Below are positions 24,854-34,004 of a DNA stretch of 56,745 nt, in pieces. The position numbers and the translations under genes are program-made. The stretch spans positions 1 to 56,745 of the forward strand of contig NZ_AAXY01000026.1 in NCBI RefSeq assembly GCF_000169375.1, written 5' to 3'. This stretch comes from Marinobacter sp. ELB17. GTDB lineage: Bacteria; Pseudomonadota; Gammaproteobacteria; Pseudomonadales; Oleiphilaceae. Each line of letters opens with the position of its first letter. Positions within the stretch are counted from its first letter, which is position 1. A model generated the notes under the pieces. The model was not told where the DNA came from and made no database searches. It saw only the letters and a program-made list of their open reading frames with translations.

Positions 24854-25726
24854 TTACTTTTTGAGACGCAAACGCGTGATGAGCGACGACGTATCCCAGC
24901 GCTCGCCACCCATCTGCTGTACATCTCCGTAGAACTGGTCTACCAGTGCCGCTACCGGCAGACGAGCACCGTTTTTGCGCGCCTCTTCCAGGCAGATGGC
25001 CAGATCTTTACGCATCCAGTTCACTGCAAAGCCGTGTTCGAATTCACCGGCAATCATGGTGCCGGACCGGTTTTCCATTTGCCAGGATTGGGCAGCGCCT
25101 TTTGAGATGACTTCAACGACTTTACTGGCATCCAGGCCAGCCTGTTCGGCAAAGTGCAGGGCTTCTGACAGCCCCTGAACCAGTCCCGCAATGGCAATCT
25201 GGTTGACCATTTTTGTCTTTTGACCCGCGCCAGCTGGCCCCATAAGATTCAGAGCTTTAGCGTAGGTACTTAACACCGGTTCTGCTGTTGTAAAGTCGCT
25301 GCTGCTGCCGCCGCACATGATGGTCAGTAGGCCCTTTTCGGCGCCTTGCTGTCCGCCAGACACGGGCGCATCCATAAAGCCCAGTTGGCGCTGTGCGGCC
25401 AGTTCGGCCAGGCGTTCGGCAGCCGTGGCCGAGGCGGTGGTATGGTCAATCAGCAGTGTGCCCTGGGTGGCATTGGCGAGAATGCCGGCGTCGCCTTGAT
25501 ACACCGCCAGTAAATCATCGTCGTTGCCCACGCAGGTAAGAACGATGGTGCTGCCTTGCACCGCCTCGGCGATGCTGGCGCAGGCTTTGCCGTTATAATC
25601 TTTTGCCCACTGCTGACTTTTGCTGTTGGTACGATTCCACACCTGGACATCGTAGCCGGCAGCTGCCAAATGCCCGGCCATGGGATAGCCCATAACGCCA
25701 AGACCAATAAAGCTCACGGTTGTCAT
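24854..25726 (-). CDS. NAD(P)-dependent beta-hydroxyacid dehydrogenase
   Basis: This 290-residue protein belongs to the 3-hydroxyisobutyrate dehydrogenase / tartronate semialdehyde reductase family. It begins MTTVSFIGLGVMGYPMAGHL, the dinucleotide-binding motif. The substrate motif DAPVSGGQQGAEKGLLTIMC and the catalytic lysine in GAGQKTKMVNQ are intact. The frame extends 10 codons upstream, but the start at 25726 has a clear GAGGAG ribosome site. The exact substrate (3-hydroxyisobutyrate, tartronate semialdehyde, or short aldehydes) cannot be told from sequence, and no pathway partner is adjacent. It lies downstream of gltA, separated by a terminator. Confidence 0.92.
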   Translation of the reverse strand: MTTVSFIGLGVMGYPMAGHLAAAGYDVQVWNRTNSKSQQWAKDYNGKACASIAEAVQGSTIVLTCVGNDDDLLAVYQGDAGILANATQGTLLIDHTTASATAAERLAELAAQRQLGFMDAPVSGGQQGAEKGLLTIMCGGSSSDFTTAEPVLSTYAKALNLMGPAGAGQKTKMVNQIAIAGLVQGLSEALHFAEQAGLDASKVVEVISKGAAQSWQMENRSGTMIAGEFEHGFAVNWMRKDLAICLEEARKNGARLPVAALVDQFYGDVQQMGGERWDTSSLITRLRLKK

Positions 25727-25754
25727 GATTTGCTCCTCAGGATTGGTACAAAAC

Positions 25755-25782
25755 AAAAAAACCGCTAAAACTAGCGGTTTTT
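25755..25782 (-). terminator. intrinsic terminator of gltA
   Basis: CCGCTA (25762-25767) pairs with TAGCGG (25772-25777), extended by A/T pairs, with T-runs on both strands. On the minus strand it follows gltA and immediately precedes the dehydrogenase start region. Confidence 0.85.
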
Positions 25783-25815
25783 CTGATATTTGATCAGGAT
25801 GTTTGCATCACTGAA

Positions 25816-27090
25816 TCAATCTTTTGGGTAATCGCGCTTGGGCGAACCCGTGTAAAGCTGGCGCGGACGACCAATGCGGTATTCGCCGCTGACCATTTCG
25901 TTCCAATGAGAGAACCAGCCGATGGTGCGCGCCATGGCAAACACAACGGTGAACATGGACGTTGGAATGCCGATCGCTTTGAGGATCAGGCCAGAGTAAA
26001 AGTCTACGTTCGGATAAAGCTTACGCTCAACAAAGTACTCGTCTTCGAGGGCGATTTTTTCCAGGCGCTTGGCGATGCGCAGCAGCGGATCGTTTTCCAG
26101 GCCCAGTTCCGTCAACACTTCGTGAGCTGTTTCAGCCATGACCTTGGCCCGCGGATCAAAGTTTTTGTAGACCCGGTGACCAAAGCCCATCAGGCGGAAC
26201 GGGTCGTCTTTGTCTTTGGCTTTGTCGATGAAGGTTTCGATGTTGGCTTCATCGCCAATTTCGGCCAGCATGGCCAGAACCGCTTCGTTGGCGCCGCCGT
26301 GAGCAGGCCCCCACAGTGCTGCAATGCCAGAAGCCATACAAGCGTAAGGGTTCGCGCCGGTAGAGCCCGCCAGACGCACGGTAGAAGTGGATGCGTTCTG
26401 TTCGTGGTCAGCGTGCAGGATGAAGATTTTGTCCATTGCGTTGGCCAGGACCGGATTTGGCTTGTATTCCTCACATGGGGTGGCAAACATCATCTGCAAA
26501 AAGTTTTCGGCGTAAGACAAGTCGTTACGTGGGTAAATAAAGGGTTGGCCCATGCTGTACTTGTAACACCAAGCTGCAATGGTGGGCATTTTCGCGATCA
26601 GGCGGTGGCCGGTAATTTCGCGCTGGTGCTCATCGGTTACGTCCATCTGATCGTGATAGAACGCCGATAAGGCGCCCACGACGCCGCACATAATGGCCAT
26701 TGGGTGCGCGTCACGACGGAAACCGTTAAAGAAATTACGCATTTGGTCATGCAGCATGGTGTGGTTTTTGATGGTTTCGTGAAATGCTTTGTTTTCTTCG
26801 GCAGTGGGGAGTTCCCCGTGCAGCAGCAGCCAACATAGCTCCAGGTAGTCAGAGTGTTCTGCCAGCTGCTCGATCGGGTAGCCGCGGTGCAAGAGCACGC
26901 CCTTGTCGCCATCAATAAAGGTGATGGCGGACTCGCAGGCCGCTGTGGATACAAAGCCGGGATCGTAAGTGAACACGCCTTGCTGAACCAGGCTTCGTAC
27001 ATCAATAACGTCTGGGCCGACGGTGCCAGAGTAAACCGGCAGCTCAAGGGACTTGTTGCCCACTGTTAGCGTGGCTTTCCTGTCGGTCAT
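25816..27090 (-). CDS. gltA: citrate synthase (type II)
   Basis: GltA condenses acetyl-CoA and oxaloacetate to citrate, the entry step of the TCA cycle. At 424 residues it matches the Gram-negative hexameric type (E. coli 427). Motifs include the N-terminal beta region typical of type II enzymes, FIDGDKGVLLHRGYPIEQL, the HADHEQNASTSTVR region, GPAHGGANEAV, and the active-site MGFGHRVYKNFDPRAK. The ATG has AGGAG 7 bp upstream. It is divergent from sdhCDAB, as in many gammaproteobacteria, and has its own promoter and terminator. Confidence 0.98.
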   Translation of the reverse strand: MTDRKATLTVGNKSLELPVYSGTVGPDVIDVRSLVQQGVFTYDPGFVSTAACESAITFIDGDKGVLLHRGYPIEQLAEHSDYLELCWLLLHGELPTAEENKAFHETIKNHTMLHDQMRNFFNGFRRDAHPMAIMCGVVGALSAFYHDQMDVTDEHQREITGHRLIAKMPTIAAWCYKYSMGQPFIYPRNDLSYAENFLQMMFATPCEEYKPNPVLANAMDKIFILHADHEQNASTSTVRLAGSTGANPYACMASGIAALWGPAHGGANEAVLAMLAEIGDEANIETFIDKAKDKDDPFRLMGFGHRVYKNFDPRAKVMAETAHEVLTELGLENDPLLRIAKRLEKIALEDEYFVERKLYPNVDFYSGLILKAIGIPTSMFTVVFAMARTIGWFSHWNEMVSGEYRIGRPRQLYTGSPKRDYPKD

Positions 27091-27176
27091 GGTGCTCTCC
27101 TGTTTAAAAGCATGTCAGCTTTTCAGAGTTTAAGAATGCGCCAGTAAGGCGCGTATTATCGCAAAACTGGCGGCAA

Positions 27177-27204
27177 AATATAGGCTGATCGCTTTCTTTG
27201 TCAA
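27177..27204 (-). promoter_or_regulatory. sigma-70 promoter of gltA
   Basis: On the minus strand a perfect TTGACA (27199-27204) is followed after 16 bp by TATATT (27177-27182), about 85 bp before the gltA start. Confidence 0.75.
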
Positions 27205-27353
27205 CAAAAGGCTACTCAAAAGCTAAAAATGTTCGATAACGTCAATGAGTAAATGCCGGTATCCGTTATGGCGCTTGCAGGGCTTTGTTGTCAATAAGCC
27301 TTTTGTCTTGATATACATTCGTTTACTGGCAGTGATTTGCGTCAATTGCAGGT

Positions 27354-27382
27354 TTGTAATTAATTCGCTTACTCCTTATAAT
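27354..27382 (+). promoter_or_regulatory. sigma-70 promoter of the sdh-suc operon
   Basis: TTGTAA (27354-27359) and a perfect TATAAT (27377-27382) are separated by 17 bp. The start site would be near 27389, leaving a leader of about 200 nt before sdhC. Confidence 0.7.
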
Positions 27383-27589
27383 CTTTAGCCCGGAATTGGG
27401 GGTTTAGCCGACCGCGGCGCCTTTCCCCAACGCAACCCAGCCAGCGCGCAATGAGTTGCCGGGAAAAAATCCCTCCATACCCTGAGCCAATCGTGTGTCA
27501 GTCTCGTATCTGCACATTGATCCTTACATACCAATCATCTGCGTCCGGCTTGCCGGCTCCGCGGCAACAAAAGAGAGTGTGAGAGCGCT

Positions 27590-27970
27590 GTGAATAGTAA
27601 ACGACCAGTAAATCTCGATCTCGGCAAGTTTCATTTTCCATTGCCAGCCATTGTTTCCATATTGCACCGCGTCAGCGGCATCATCATTTTTGCCGGTGTA
27701 GCGTTCATGCTTTATGGTCTGGATCTTTCCCTGTCTGGGGAAGAAGGGTACGGCCATGTCAGTGAATTGCTGAGCGGCTTCTTCGCCAAGCTGATTATCT
27801 GGGGCATTTTATCTGCCCTGCTATATCACTTGGTGGCAGGCATCAGGCACCTGCTGCTGGACATGGGTATTGGTGAAGAGTTAGAAAGCGGCCTGGTGGC
27901 TGCCAAAGTGACTCTGGCCATTGCCATAATTCTGATCGTACTGGCAGGAGTTTGGGTATGGGCAATGTAA
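27590..27970 (+). CDS. sdhC: succinate dehydrogenase cytochrome b556 subunit
   Basis: SdhC is one of two membrane anchors of respiratory complex II, holding heme b and the quinone site. The 126-residue protein starts at a GTG and reads MNSKRPVNLDLGKFHFPLPA. It carries the HRVSG motif and the heme-ligand region YHLVAGIRHLLLD. Three membrane helices are visible (about 30-50, 65-90, 105-125). It is the first gene of the sdhCDAB-sucAB-lpd-sucCD block and overlaps sdhD by 13 bp. Confidence 0.95.
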   Translation: MNSKRPVNLDLGKFHFPLPAIVSILHRVSGIIIFAGVAFMLYGLDLSLSGEEGYGHVSELLSGFFAKLIIWGILSALLYHLVAGIRHLLLDMGIGEELESGLVAAKVTLAIAIILIVLAGVWVWAM

Positions 27971-28311
27971 GTAGTGTAACGAATCTGGGCCGCAGCGGTG
28001 TTGCCGATTGGCTAATGCAACGTGTTTCGGCCTATGTTCTGGCACTGTACACAGTGGTTCTTTTCGTCTTCATTATTGCCAATCCCGGCATGAGCTACGA
28101 CACCTGGGCAGGCCTATTCGGCCAAACCTGGATGCGTATTGTCACGCTGATGGCTCTGCTTTCGATTGGCGCGCACGCTTGGGTTGGTTTGTGGACAGTA
28201 ACGACTGACTATATGAAATCAGCCTTGCCGCGCTTTCTGGTGCAGGCCGCGTGCGGTTTGACCATGTTCGTGTATGTGGTTTGGGGTATTCAGATCCTGT
28301 GGGGGTTTTAA
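27958..28311 (+). CDS. sdhD: succinate dehydrogenase membrane anchor subunit
   Basis: The 117-residue second anchor of complex II has three membrane helices and the conserved GAHAWVGLWTVTTDYMK, which includes the heme-proximal histidine region and the quinone-site tyrosine region known from E. coli SdhD. The ATG at 27958 has a strong GGCAGGAG site 7 bp upstream. It overlaps the end of sdhC, consistent with translational coupling, and ends 3 bp before sdhA. Confidence 0.93.
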   Translation: MGNVSSVTNLGRSGVADWLMQRVSAYVLALYTVVLFVFIIANPGMSYDTWAGLFGQTWMRIVTLMALLSIGAHAWVGLWTVTTDYMKSALPRFLVQAACGLTMFVYVVWGIQILWGF

Positions 28312-28314
28312 TTA

Positions 28315-30087
28315 ATGTCTAACATCAAGACCATGACCTTTGACGCCATCGTGATTGGCGGCGGCGGTGCTGGTATGCGCGCAGCGCTGCAGTTGACTGA
28401 AACCGGCGTTAAAGCCGCGTGTATTACTAAGGTGTTTCCAACTCGCTCGCACACTGTGTCTGCCCAAGGTGGCATTACCTGTGCGATCGCCAGCGCGGAT
28501 CCCAATGACGACTGGCGCTGGCACATGTATGACACCGTTAAGGGGTCAGATTACATTGCTGATCAGGACGCGGTTGAATATATGTGTTCTGTAGGTCCGC
28601 AAGCTGTATTCGAACTTGAACACATGGGTCTGCCATTCTCACGCACCGAGCAGGGTCGTATTTATCAGCGCCCGTTTGGTGGTCAGTCCAAAGGGCCGAA
28701 TGATTCTACCCAGGCAGCTCGCACCTGTGCTGCGGCCGACCGTACCGGTCACGCGCTCCTGCACACGCTGTATCAGGCCAACCTGAAGCGTGGCACTACC
28801 TTCTTGAGTGAATGGTATGCGGTAGATCTGGTCAAAAACGCGAAAAATGAAGTTGTTGGTGTTGTTGCCATCGAAATCGAAACGGGTGAAGTGGCTTACA
28901 TCAAAGCCAAAGCAACGGTTCTTGCGACCGGCGGCGCTGGCCGTATTTATGCCTCTACCACCAACGCCCTTATTAACACCGGCGACGGTATCGGCATGGC
29001 CCTGCGTGCCGGCTTCCCGATGCAGGACATGGAAATGTGGCAGTTCCACCCTACCGGCATTTACGGTGCGGGCACGCTTGTGACCGAAGGCTGTCGGGGT
29101 GAGGGCGGTTATTTGATCAACTCCGAAGGCGAGCGATTCATGGAGCGCTACGCGCCCAATTCCAAAGATCTTGCCGGCCGGGACGTTGTTGCACGCTCCA
29201 TGGTTATCGAGATTCTCGAAGGCCGTGGCTGTGGCCCTGAAAAAGATCACGTTTTGCTGAAGCTCGACCACTTGGGTGAAGAGACCCTGAATCTGCGTCT
29301 GCCGGGTATTTGTGAACTATCAAAGACCTTTGCCCACGTAGATCCGGTGAAAGAGCCTGTCCCTGTTGTTCCAACCTGTCATTACATGATGGGCGGTATT
29401 CCGACGAACGTTGGCGGTCAGGCGCTGACCCAAGACGATGATGGCAAAGACCAGCCCATTCGTGGTTTGTTTGCCTGTGGTGAAGCGGCTTGTGTTTCAG
29501 TTCACGGTGCCAACCGTCTTGGCGGCAACTCGCTTCTGGACCTGGTCGTGTTTGGTCGTGCAGCTGGTCTGCACATTGAAGAGCAGTTGCGCAACGGCTT
29601 TGAAGTAGACGGCGCCAGTGAAGCCGACATCAAGCGCGCCATGGCGCGGCTAGATCGTCTGGCTAACGCCAGCGAAGGTGAACACGTGGCGGCGGTTCGT
29701 AAAGATTTGCAAACCTGCATGCAGCTGTATTTCGGTGTATTCCGCGACGGTGAAAGCATGAATAAAGGTCTGCAGCTGCTGAATGAAATCGGTGAGCGTG
29801 TCCGCAACACCCGCCTGACCGACACCAGCAACGTGTTCAATACCGCGCGTATTGAGGCGTTGGAGCTGGATAACCTGTTTGAAGTTGCTTACGCCACTGC
29901 CGTATCAGCGGTAGAGCGAAAGGAAAGTCGCGGTGCTCATGCCCGCAACGACTTTACTGAGCGTGACGACGAGAACTGGCTGAAGCACTCGCTTTATTTC
30001 CCGCTGGACAAGCGGGTTGGCAAGCGCGATGTTAACTTCTCGCCGAAGACTGTCGACACATTCCAGCCGACGATTCGGTCGTATTAA
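28315..30087 (+). CDS. sdhA: succinate dehydrogenase flavoprotein subunit
   Basis: SdhA oxidises succinate to fumarate using covalently bound FAD. The 590-residue length equals the family norm. The FAD motif is AIVIGGGGAGMRAA, the flavin-linked histidine is H46 in PTRSHTVSAQGG, and the catalytic region HGANRLGGNSLLDL is intact. It sits between the membrane anchors and the iron-sulfur subunit. Confidence 0.98.
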   Translation: MSNIKTMTFDAIVIGGGGAGMRAALQLTETGVKAACITKVFPTRSHTVSAQGGITCAIASADPNDDWRWHMYDTVKGSDYIADQDAVEYMCSVGPQAVFELEHMGLPFSRTEQGRIYQRPFGGQSKGPNDSTQAARTCAAADRTGHALLHTLYQANLKRGTTFLSEWYAVDLVKNAKNEVVGVVAIEIETGEVAYIKAKATVLATGGAGRIYASTTNALINTGDGIGMALRAGFPMQDMEMWQFHPTGIYGAGTLVTEGCRGEGGYLINSEGERFMERYAPNSKDLAGRDVVARSMVIEILEGRGCGPEKDHVLLKLDHLGEETLNLRLPGICELSKTFAHVDPVKEPVPVVPTCHYMMGGIPTNVGGQALTQDDDGKDQPIRGLFACGEAACVSVHGANRLGGNSLLDLVVFGRAAGLHIEEQLRNGFEVDGASEADIKRAMARLDRLANASEGEHVAAVRKDLQTCMQLYFGVFRDGESMNKGLQLLNEIGERVRNTRLTDTSNVFNTARIEALELDNLFEVAYATAVSAVERKESRGAHARNDFTERDDENWLKHSLYFPLDKRVGKRDVNFSPKTVDTFQPTIRSY

Positions 30088-30100
30088 GGGGACGAAGACT

Positions 30101-30805
30101 ATGTTGGTAAGCCTTTATCGTTACAACCCGGAAGCAGACAACGCCCCGTTCATGCAGGATATTGAGGTTGAACTTCCGAAAGGTAGAGACCTGATGGTGC
30201 TGGACGTGCTCAATCTGCTGAAAGAAAAAGACGTCACCCTGTCGTACCGGCGATCATGCCGTGAAGGCGTGTGCGGCTCTGACGGTATGAACATGAATGG
30301 CAAAAATGGCCTGGCGTGCATCACGCCGGTGTCTCAGGTGATCAAAAAAGACAAGCTGGTATTGCGCCCGTTGCCCGGCTTGCCGGTCATCCGTGATCTG
30401 GTTGTGGATATGAGCCTGTTTTACAAGCAGTATGAAAAGGTCATGCCGTACTTGGTCAACGATCAGCCGGCGCCCGCTATAGAGCGTTTGCAGACGCCGG
30501 AAGACCGTGAAAAGCTTGACGGTCTTTACGAGTGTATACTATGCGCATGCTGTTCCACGGCTTGCCCGTCGTTCTGGTGGAACCCGGATAAGTTTATTGG
30601 CCCCGCAGGCCTGTTGCAGGCTTACCGCTTCCTGGCGGACAGCCGTGATACCGCCCAGGCCGAGCGCTTGGCTGATTTGGACGATCCGTTCAGCGTGTTC
30701 CGCTGCCGCGGCATCATGAACTGTGTCAGCGTGTGTCCGAAGGGCCTTAACCCGACTCGGGCGATTGGCCATATTCGGAACCTTTTGCTGCAGCGGGCAA
30801 CTTGA
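30101..30805 (+). CDS. sdhB: succinate dehydrogenase iron-sulfur subunit
   Basis: SdhB carries electrons from SdhA to the quinone site through three iron-sulfur clusters. The 234-residue protein shows SCREGVCGSDGMNMNG for the [2Fe-2S] centre, CILCACCSTACP for the [4Fe-4S] centre, and CRGIMNCVSVCPKGLNP for the [3Fe-4S] and shared cysteines. The start at 30101 gives the family N-terminus MLVSLYRYNPE and has AAGGGGA upstream; the frame is open 28 codons earlier, inside sdhA, but that part is not conserved. Confidence 0.97.
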   Translation: MLVSLYRYNPEADNAPFMQDIEVELPKGRDLMVLDVLNLLKEKDVTLSYRRSCREGVCGSDGMNMNGKNGLACITPVSQVIKKDKLVLRPLPGLPVIRDLVVDMSLFYKQYEKVMPYLVNDQPAPAIERLQTPEDREKLDGLYECILCACCSTACPSFWWNPDKFIGPAGLLQAYRFLADSRDTAQAERLADLDDPFSVFRCRGIMNCVSVCPKGLNPTRAIGHIRNLLLQRAT

Positions 30806-31117
30806 GCAGAAAAATGTAATACAGACGTTATACTGTGTCTGCTGAGTAAGACCCTTGAAGGCCTCGCCAATTTGGCGGGGCCTTCAACCAAAGGCGTATA
30901 GTCAATAGTCTGGTAGCGGTTCAAACTTCGTGTACCGTGATTGTCAGCCGCTAGATGGCTTGCACTGCGTTGCCAAGTATAAAAAAATTTCAGGGAAGCA
31001 AGCATCCGTTCCGGATGTGGCGGCCAAAGTCGACAGCGTAAAAACCCGTATTGACTGGCATGAGGCACTGGCCGACCATTACGGCTTCCCGTACCAGCCC
31101 AAGGTGAGCTATTCAAA
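30806..31117 (+). other. 312-bp spacer between sdhB and sucA
   Basis: The spacer starts with a hairpin (listed separately) and then has about 230 bp with no recognised gene or promoter. One frame (30930 onward) stays open and runs into sucA out of frame; it lacks a start with a ribosome site and resembles nothing I know. The ribosome site AAGGTGAG of sucA is at 31101-31108. Confidence 0.5.
30855..30887 (+). terminator. attenuator-like hairpin after sdhB
   Basis: TTGAAGGCCTCGCCA (30855-30869) pairs with TGGCGGGGCCTTCAA (30873-30887), a 15-bp stem with one G-U pair and a 3-nt loop. No T-run follows, so it may reduce rather than stop transcription into sucA, or stabilise the sdh mRNA end. Confidence 0.6.
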
Positions 31118-33955
31118 ATGCACGAAAGCATCATGGAGCAGTTGTGGCAAACTTCCCATCTACAGGGAAGTAATCTTGCCTACGTTGAACAGCTTTTTGA
31201 AACCTATCTTTCAGACCCTAACGCCGTTCCTGAAGAGTGGCGAAGCTACTTCGACAAGCTTCCCAGTGTCGATGGCTATCAGGGCAAAGATATTGCCCAC
31301 TCCGCAATCCGCGAACAATTTAAGCATATTTCCAGCAATCAGCGTTTTCTGGCTAGCAATACTACGCCAGCAGGTGCCGTGCCCGATGCGGACAAAAAGC
31401 AGACACGCGTACTGCAATTGATTAACGCATACCGCTTTCGTGGTCACCAGCACGCGAAGCTGGACCCGCTGAATGTCAAACCGCGTGAACTGGTTGAAGA
31501 CCTTGACCCGGCTTTTCATGAGCTTTACAACGCTGATAACGACATCGAGTTCCAGACTGGCTCGCTGAGTTTCGGTTCTGAAACGATGAAGCTAGGCGAC
31601 ATCATAAAAGGCCTGCAACAGACTTATTGCAAGAGTATTGGTGCAGAATACATGCACATTGTGGACACTCGCATCAAGCGTTGGTTCCAACAACGCATGG
31701 AGCCGATCCGCTCCAACCCCGGTTTTGATGCCGACACCCGTATTCATTTGCTTGAACGCCTGTCAGCGGCAGAGGGCCTGGAAAAATATTTGGGTTCACG
31801 CTATCCCGGCGTTAAGCGTTTTGGCCTGGAAGGTGCCGAAAGCCTGATTCCCTGTCTTGATGAAATTATCCAGCGTGCCGGTTCCGGTGGCACCAAAGAA
31901 ATCGTTCTGGGAATGGCCCACCGCGGCCGTTTGAACGTGTTGGTCAATATTTTGGGCAAAAATCCGAAAGAACTGTTCGACGAGTTCGAAGGCAAGAATA
32001 AGGCGGGCTCAGGTTCTGGTGATGTTAAGTATCACCAAGGTTTCTCGTCCAACGTGATGACCCCGGGTGGTGAGATTCATCTGGCCCTGGCTTTTAACCC
32101 CTCGCATCTGGAAATCGTGTCCCCAGTAGTTGTGGGCTCTGTTCGCGCTCGCCAAACCCGCCGCGAAGACAAAGATGGCAGGCAGGTTTTGCCGGTGATT
32201 ATGCACGGCGATGCTGCGTTTGCGGGCCAGGGCGTGGTGATGGAAACCTTCCAGATGTCACAGACCCGCGGTTTTGGTACTGGTGGCACCGTACATATTG
32301 TGATCAACAACCAAGTTGGCTTTACCACCAGCAGACAAGAAGACGCCCGTTCTACCGAATACTGTACAGATATCGCCAAAATGGTTCAGGCTCCAATTCT
32401 GCACGTGAACGCAGACGACCCGGAAGCAGTGTTGTTCGTCACTCGGATGGCCATGGACTATCGCAACGAATTTAAAGGCGACGTTGTTATTGACTTGGTG
32501 TGCTACCGCCGCCGTGGTCATAACGAAGCCGACGAGCCTGCCGCGACTCAGCCGATGATGTACGAGAAAATTCGTAAGCTGAAAACCACGCGTAACATCT
32601 ATGTGGACAGTCTGATTGATGCTGGAGTAGTCAGCGAAGACTTCGCCAAGCAGATGGAAAATGATTACCGCACGGTTCTGGATAAGGGGGAACACGTTGT
32701 AAAGGCGCTGGTTAAAGAACCAAACGCCAAGTTGCACGTTGATTGGACCCCGTATCTTGGCCATGAGTGGACAGCCAAGTGCAAGTCTAGCGTGCCACTG
32801 AAGACCATTCAGAAGCTGGGTAAAAAGCTGAGCGAAGTGCCAGAAGGTTTCATTATTCAGCGTCAAGTGTCTAAAATCGTTAAGGATCGGGACAAGATGA
32901 CGGCCGGTGCTTTGCCTCTTAATTGGGGTTACGGCGAGATCATGGCCTATGCAACATTGTTAAACGAAGGTTATCCGATTCGTATAACAGGACAGGATGT
33001 TAGTCGCGGCACTTTCTCCCACCGTCACGCCGTTCTGCATAACCAGAAAGATGGCGCTACGCACATTGCGCTGACTCATCTGTCTGACGATCAGCCCAAG
33101 TTCGAGCTTTACGATTCTCTGCTATCCGAAGAGGCCGCACTGGCTTTCGAATACGGCTATGCGACCACATCGCCGAGCTCGCTGGTTGTCTGGGAAGCGC
33201 AGTTTGGCGACTTTGCCAACGGTGCCCAGGTTGTGATTGATCAGTTCCTGACCAGTGGTGAGCACAAGTGGGGACGTCTGTGCGGCCTTACCATGTTATT
33301 GCCGCACGGTTATGAAGGGCAGGGTCCAGAACATAGTTCGGCGCGTATCGAGCGCTTCTTGCAGCTGAGCGCGGAACAGAATATCCAAGTATGTGTGCCC
33401 ACAACGCCTTCGCAAGTATTCCACATGCTGCGCCGACAGGTGAAACGCCCGGTTCGTAAGCCATTGATTGCCATTACGCCAAAGAGCCTGCTGCGCCATA
33501 AAGAAGCTATTTCTAGCCTGGACGATCTGACTTCAGGTACGTTCCAGACCGTGCTGCCCGAAAAAGAGCCGTCTGATGCAAAAAAAATCACTCGGGTTAT
33601 TCTTTGCAGCGGTAAGGTCTATTATGAGTTGCTGGAGAAGAAGAAAACCAGCGAGCGTAACGACACGGCCATTATTCGTATAGAACAGCTGTATCCGTTC
33701 CCGGGTGAAGATCTGGATGAATTACTGGCGGAATTCAGCAAGCTCAAGCACGCTGTCTGGTGCCAGGAAGAACCTATGAACCAGGGCGCTTGGTATAGCA
33801 GCCAGCACCATATGCGCAACGCGCTGCAACGGCTGAACCCTAAACTGCACCTCGAATATGCGGGTCGTGACGCCTCGGCTGCACCTGCTGCCGGCCACAT
33901 GTCTGTGCACATCGAACAGCAGAAAAAATTGGTTAACGACGCATTTGAAGTCTGA
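31118..33955 (+). CDS. sucA: 2-oxoglutarate dehydrogenase E1 component
   Basis: SucA is the thiamine-diphosphate decarboxylase of the 2-oxoglutarate dehydrogenase complex. The 945-residue length is close to E. coli (933). It starts with the E2-binding N-terminal region (LWQTSHLQGSNLAYVEQLF). It contains the catalytic MAHRGRLNVL region, GDAAFAGQGVVMETFQM, the thiamine-binding CYRRRGHNEADEP, and the GTFSHRHAVL and EAQFGDFANGAQ segments. The ATG at 31118 has AAGGTGAG 9 bp upstream; a second ATG 15 bp later is possible. Confidence 0.97.
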   Translation: MHESIMEQLWQTSHLQGSNLAYVEQLFETYLSDPNAVPEEWRSYFDKLPSVDGYQGKDIAHSAIREQFKHISSNQRFLASNTTPAGAVPDADKKQTRVLQLINAYRFRGHQHAKLDPLNVKPRELVEDLDPAFHELYNADNDIEFQTGSLSFGSETMKLGDIIKGLQQTYCKSIGAEYMHIVDTRIKRWFQQRMEPIRSNPGFDADTRIHLLERLSAAEGLEKYLGSRYPGVKRFGLEGAESLIPCLDEIIQRAGSGGTKEIVLGMAHRGRLNVLVNILGKNPKELFDEFEGKNKAGSGSGDVKYHQGFSSNVMTPGGEIHLALAFNPSHLEIVSPVVVGSVRARQTRREDKDGRQVLPVIMHGDAAFAGQGVVMETFQMSQTRGFGTGGTVHIVINNQVGFTTSRQEDARSTEYCTDIAKMVQAPILHVNADDPEAVLFVTRMAMDYRNEFKGDVVIDLVCYRRRGHNEADEPAATQPMMYEKIRKLKTTRNIYVDSLIDAGVVSEDFAKQMENDYRTVLDKGEHVVKALVKEPNAKLHVDWTPYLGHEWTAKCKSSVPLKTIQKLGKKLSEVPEGFIIQRQVSKIVKDRDKMTAGALPLNWGYGEIMAYATLLNEGYPIRITGQDVSRGTFSHRHAVLHNQKDGATHIALTHLSDDQPKFELYDSLLSEEAALAFEYGYATTSPSSLVVWEAQFGDFANGAQVVIDQFLTSGEHKWGRLCGLTMLLPHGYEGQGPEHSSARIERFLQLSAEQNIQVCVPTTPSQVFHMLRRQVKRPVRKPLIAITPKSLLRHKEAISSLDDLTSGTFQTVLPEKEPSDAKKITRVILCSGKVYYELLEKKKTSERNDTAIIRIEQLYPFPGEDLDELLAEFSKLKHAVWCQEEPMNQGAWYSSQHHMRNALQRLNPKLHLEYAGRDASAAPAAGHMSVHIEQQKKLVNDAFEV

Positions 33956-34004
33956 CAAGCCACCGAGCTATCAAGCTTCCGAGCTATCGAACAAAGGAAC
34001 CGTA

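Larger units (their letters stand above)
27091..27589. other. 499-bp divergent control region between gltA and sdhC
   Basis: The region contains a clear promoter for each direction (listed separately). The sdh promoter would give an unusually long leader of about 200 nt before sdhC. The gltA leader is about 80 nt. No credible small gene is seen. The leader is GC-rich near its start and could fold, but I recognise no riboswitch class. Confidence 0.6.

Noticed and set aside
30930..31117. Open frame of about 60 codons in the sdhB-sucA spacer, continuing into sucA out of frame
   Set aside because: It has no ribosome site, resembles no family I know, and its second half is a shadow of sucA.
33963..33994. 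CCGAGCTATC occurs twice, 16 bp apart, before sucB
   Set aside because: The repeat is only 10 bp with a 16-bp period, so it does not fit the 15-bp class and may be chance.
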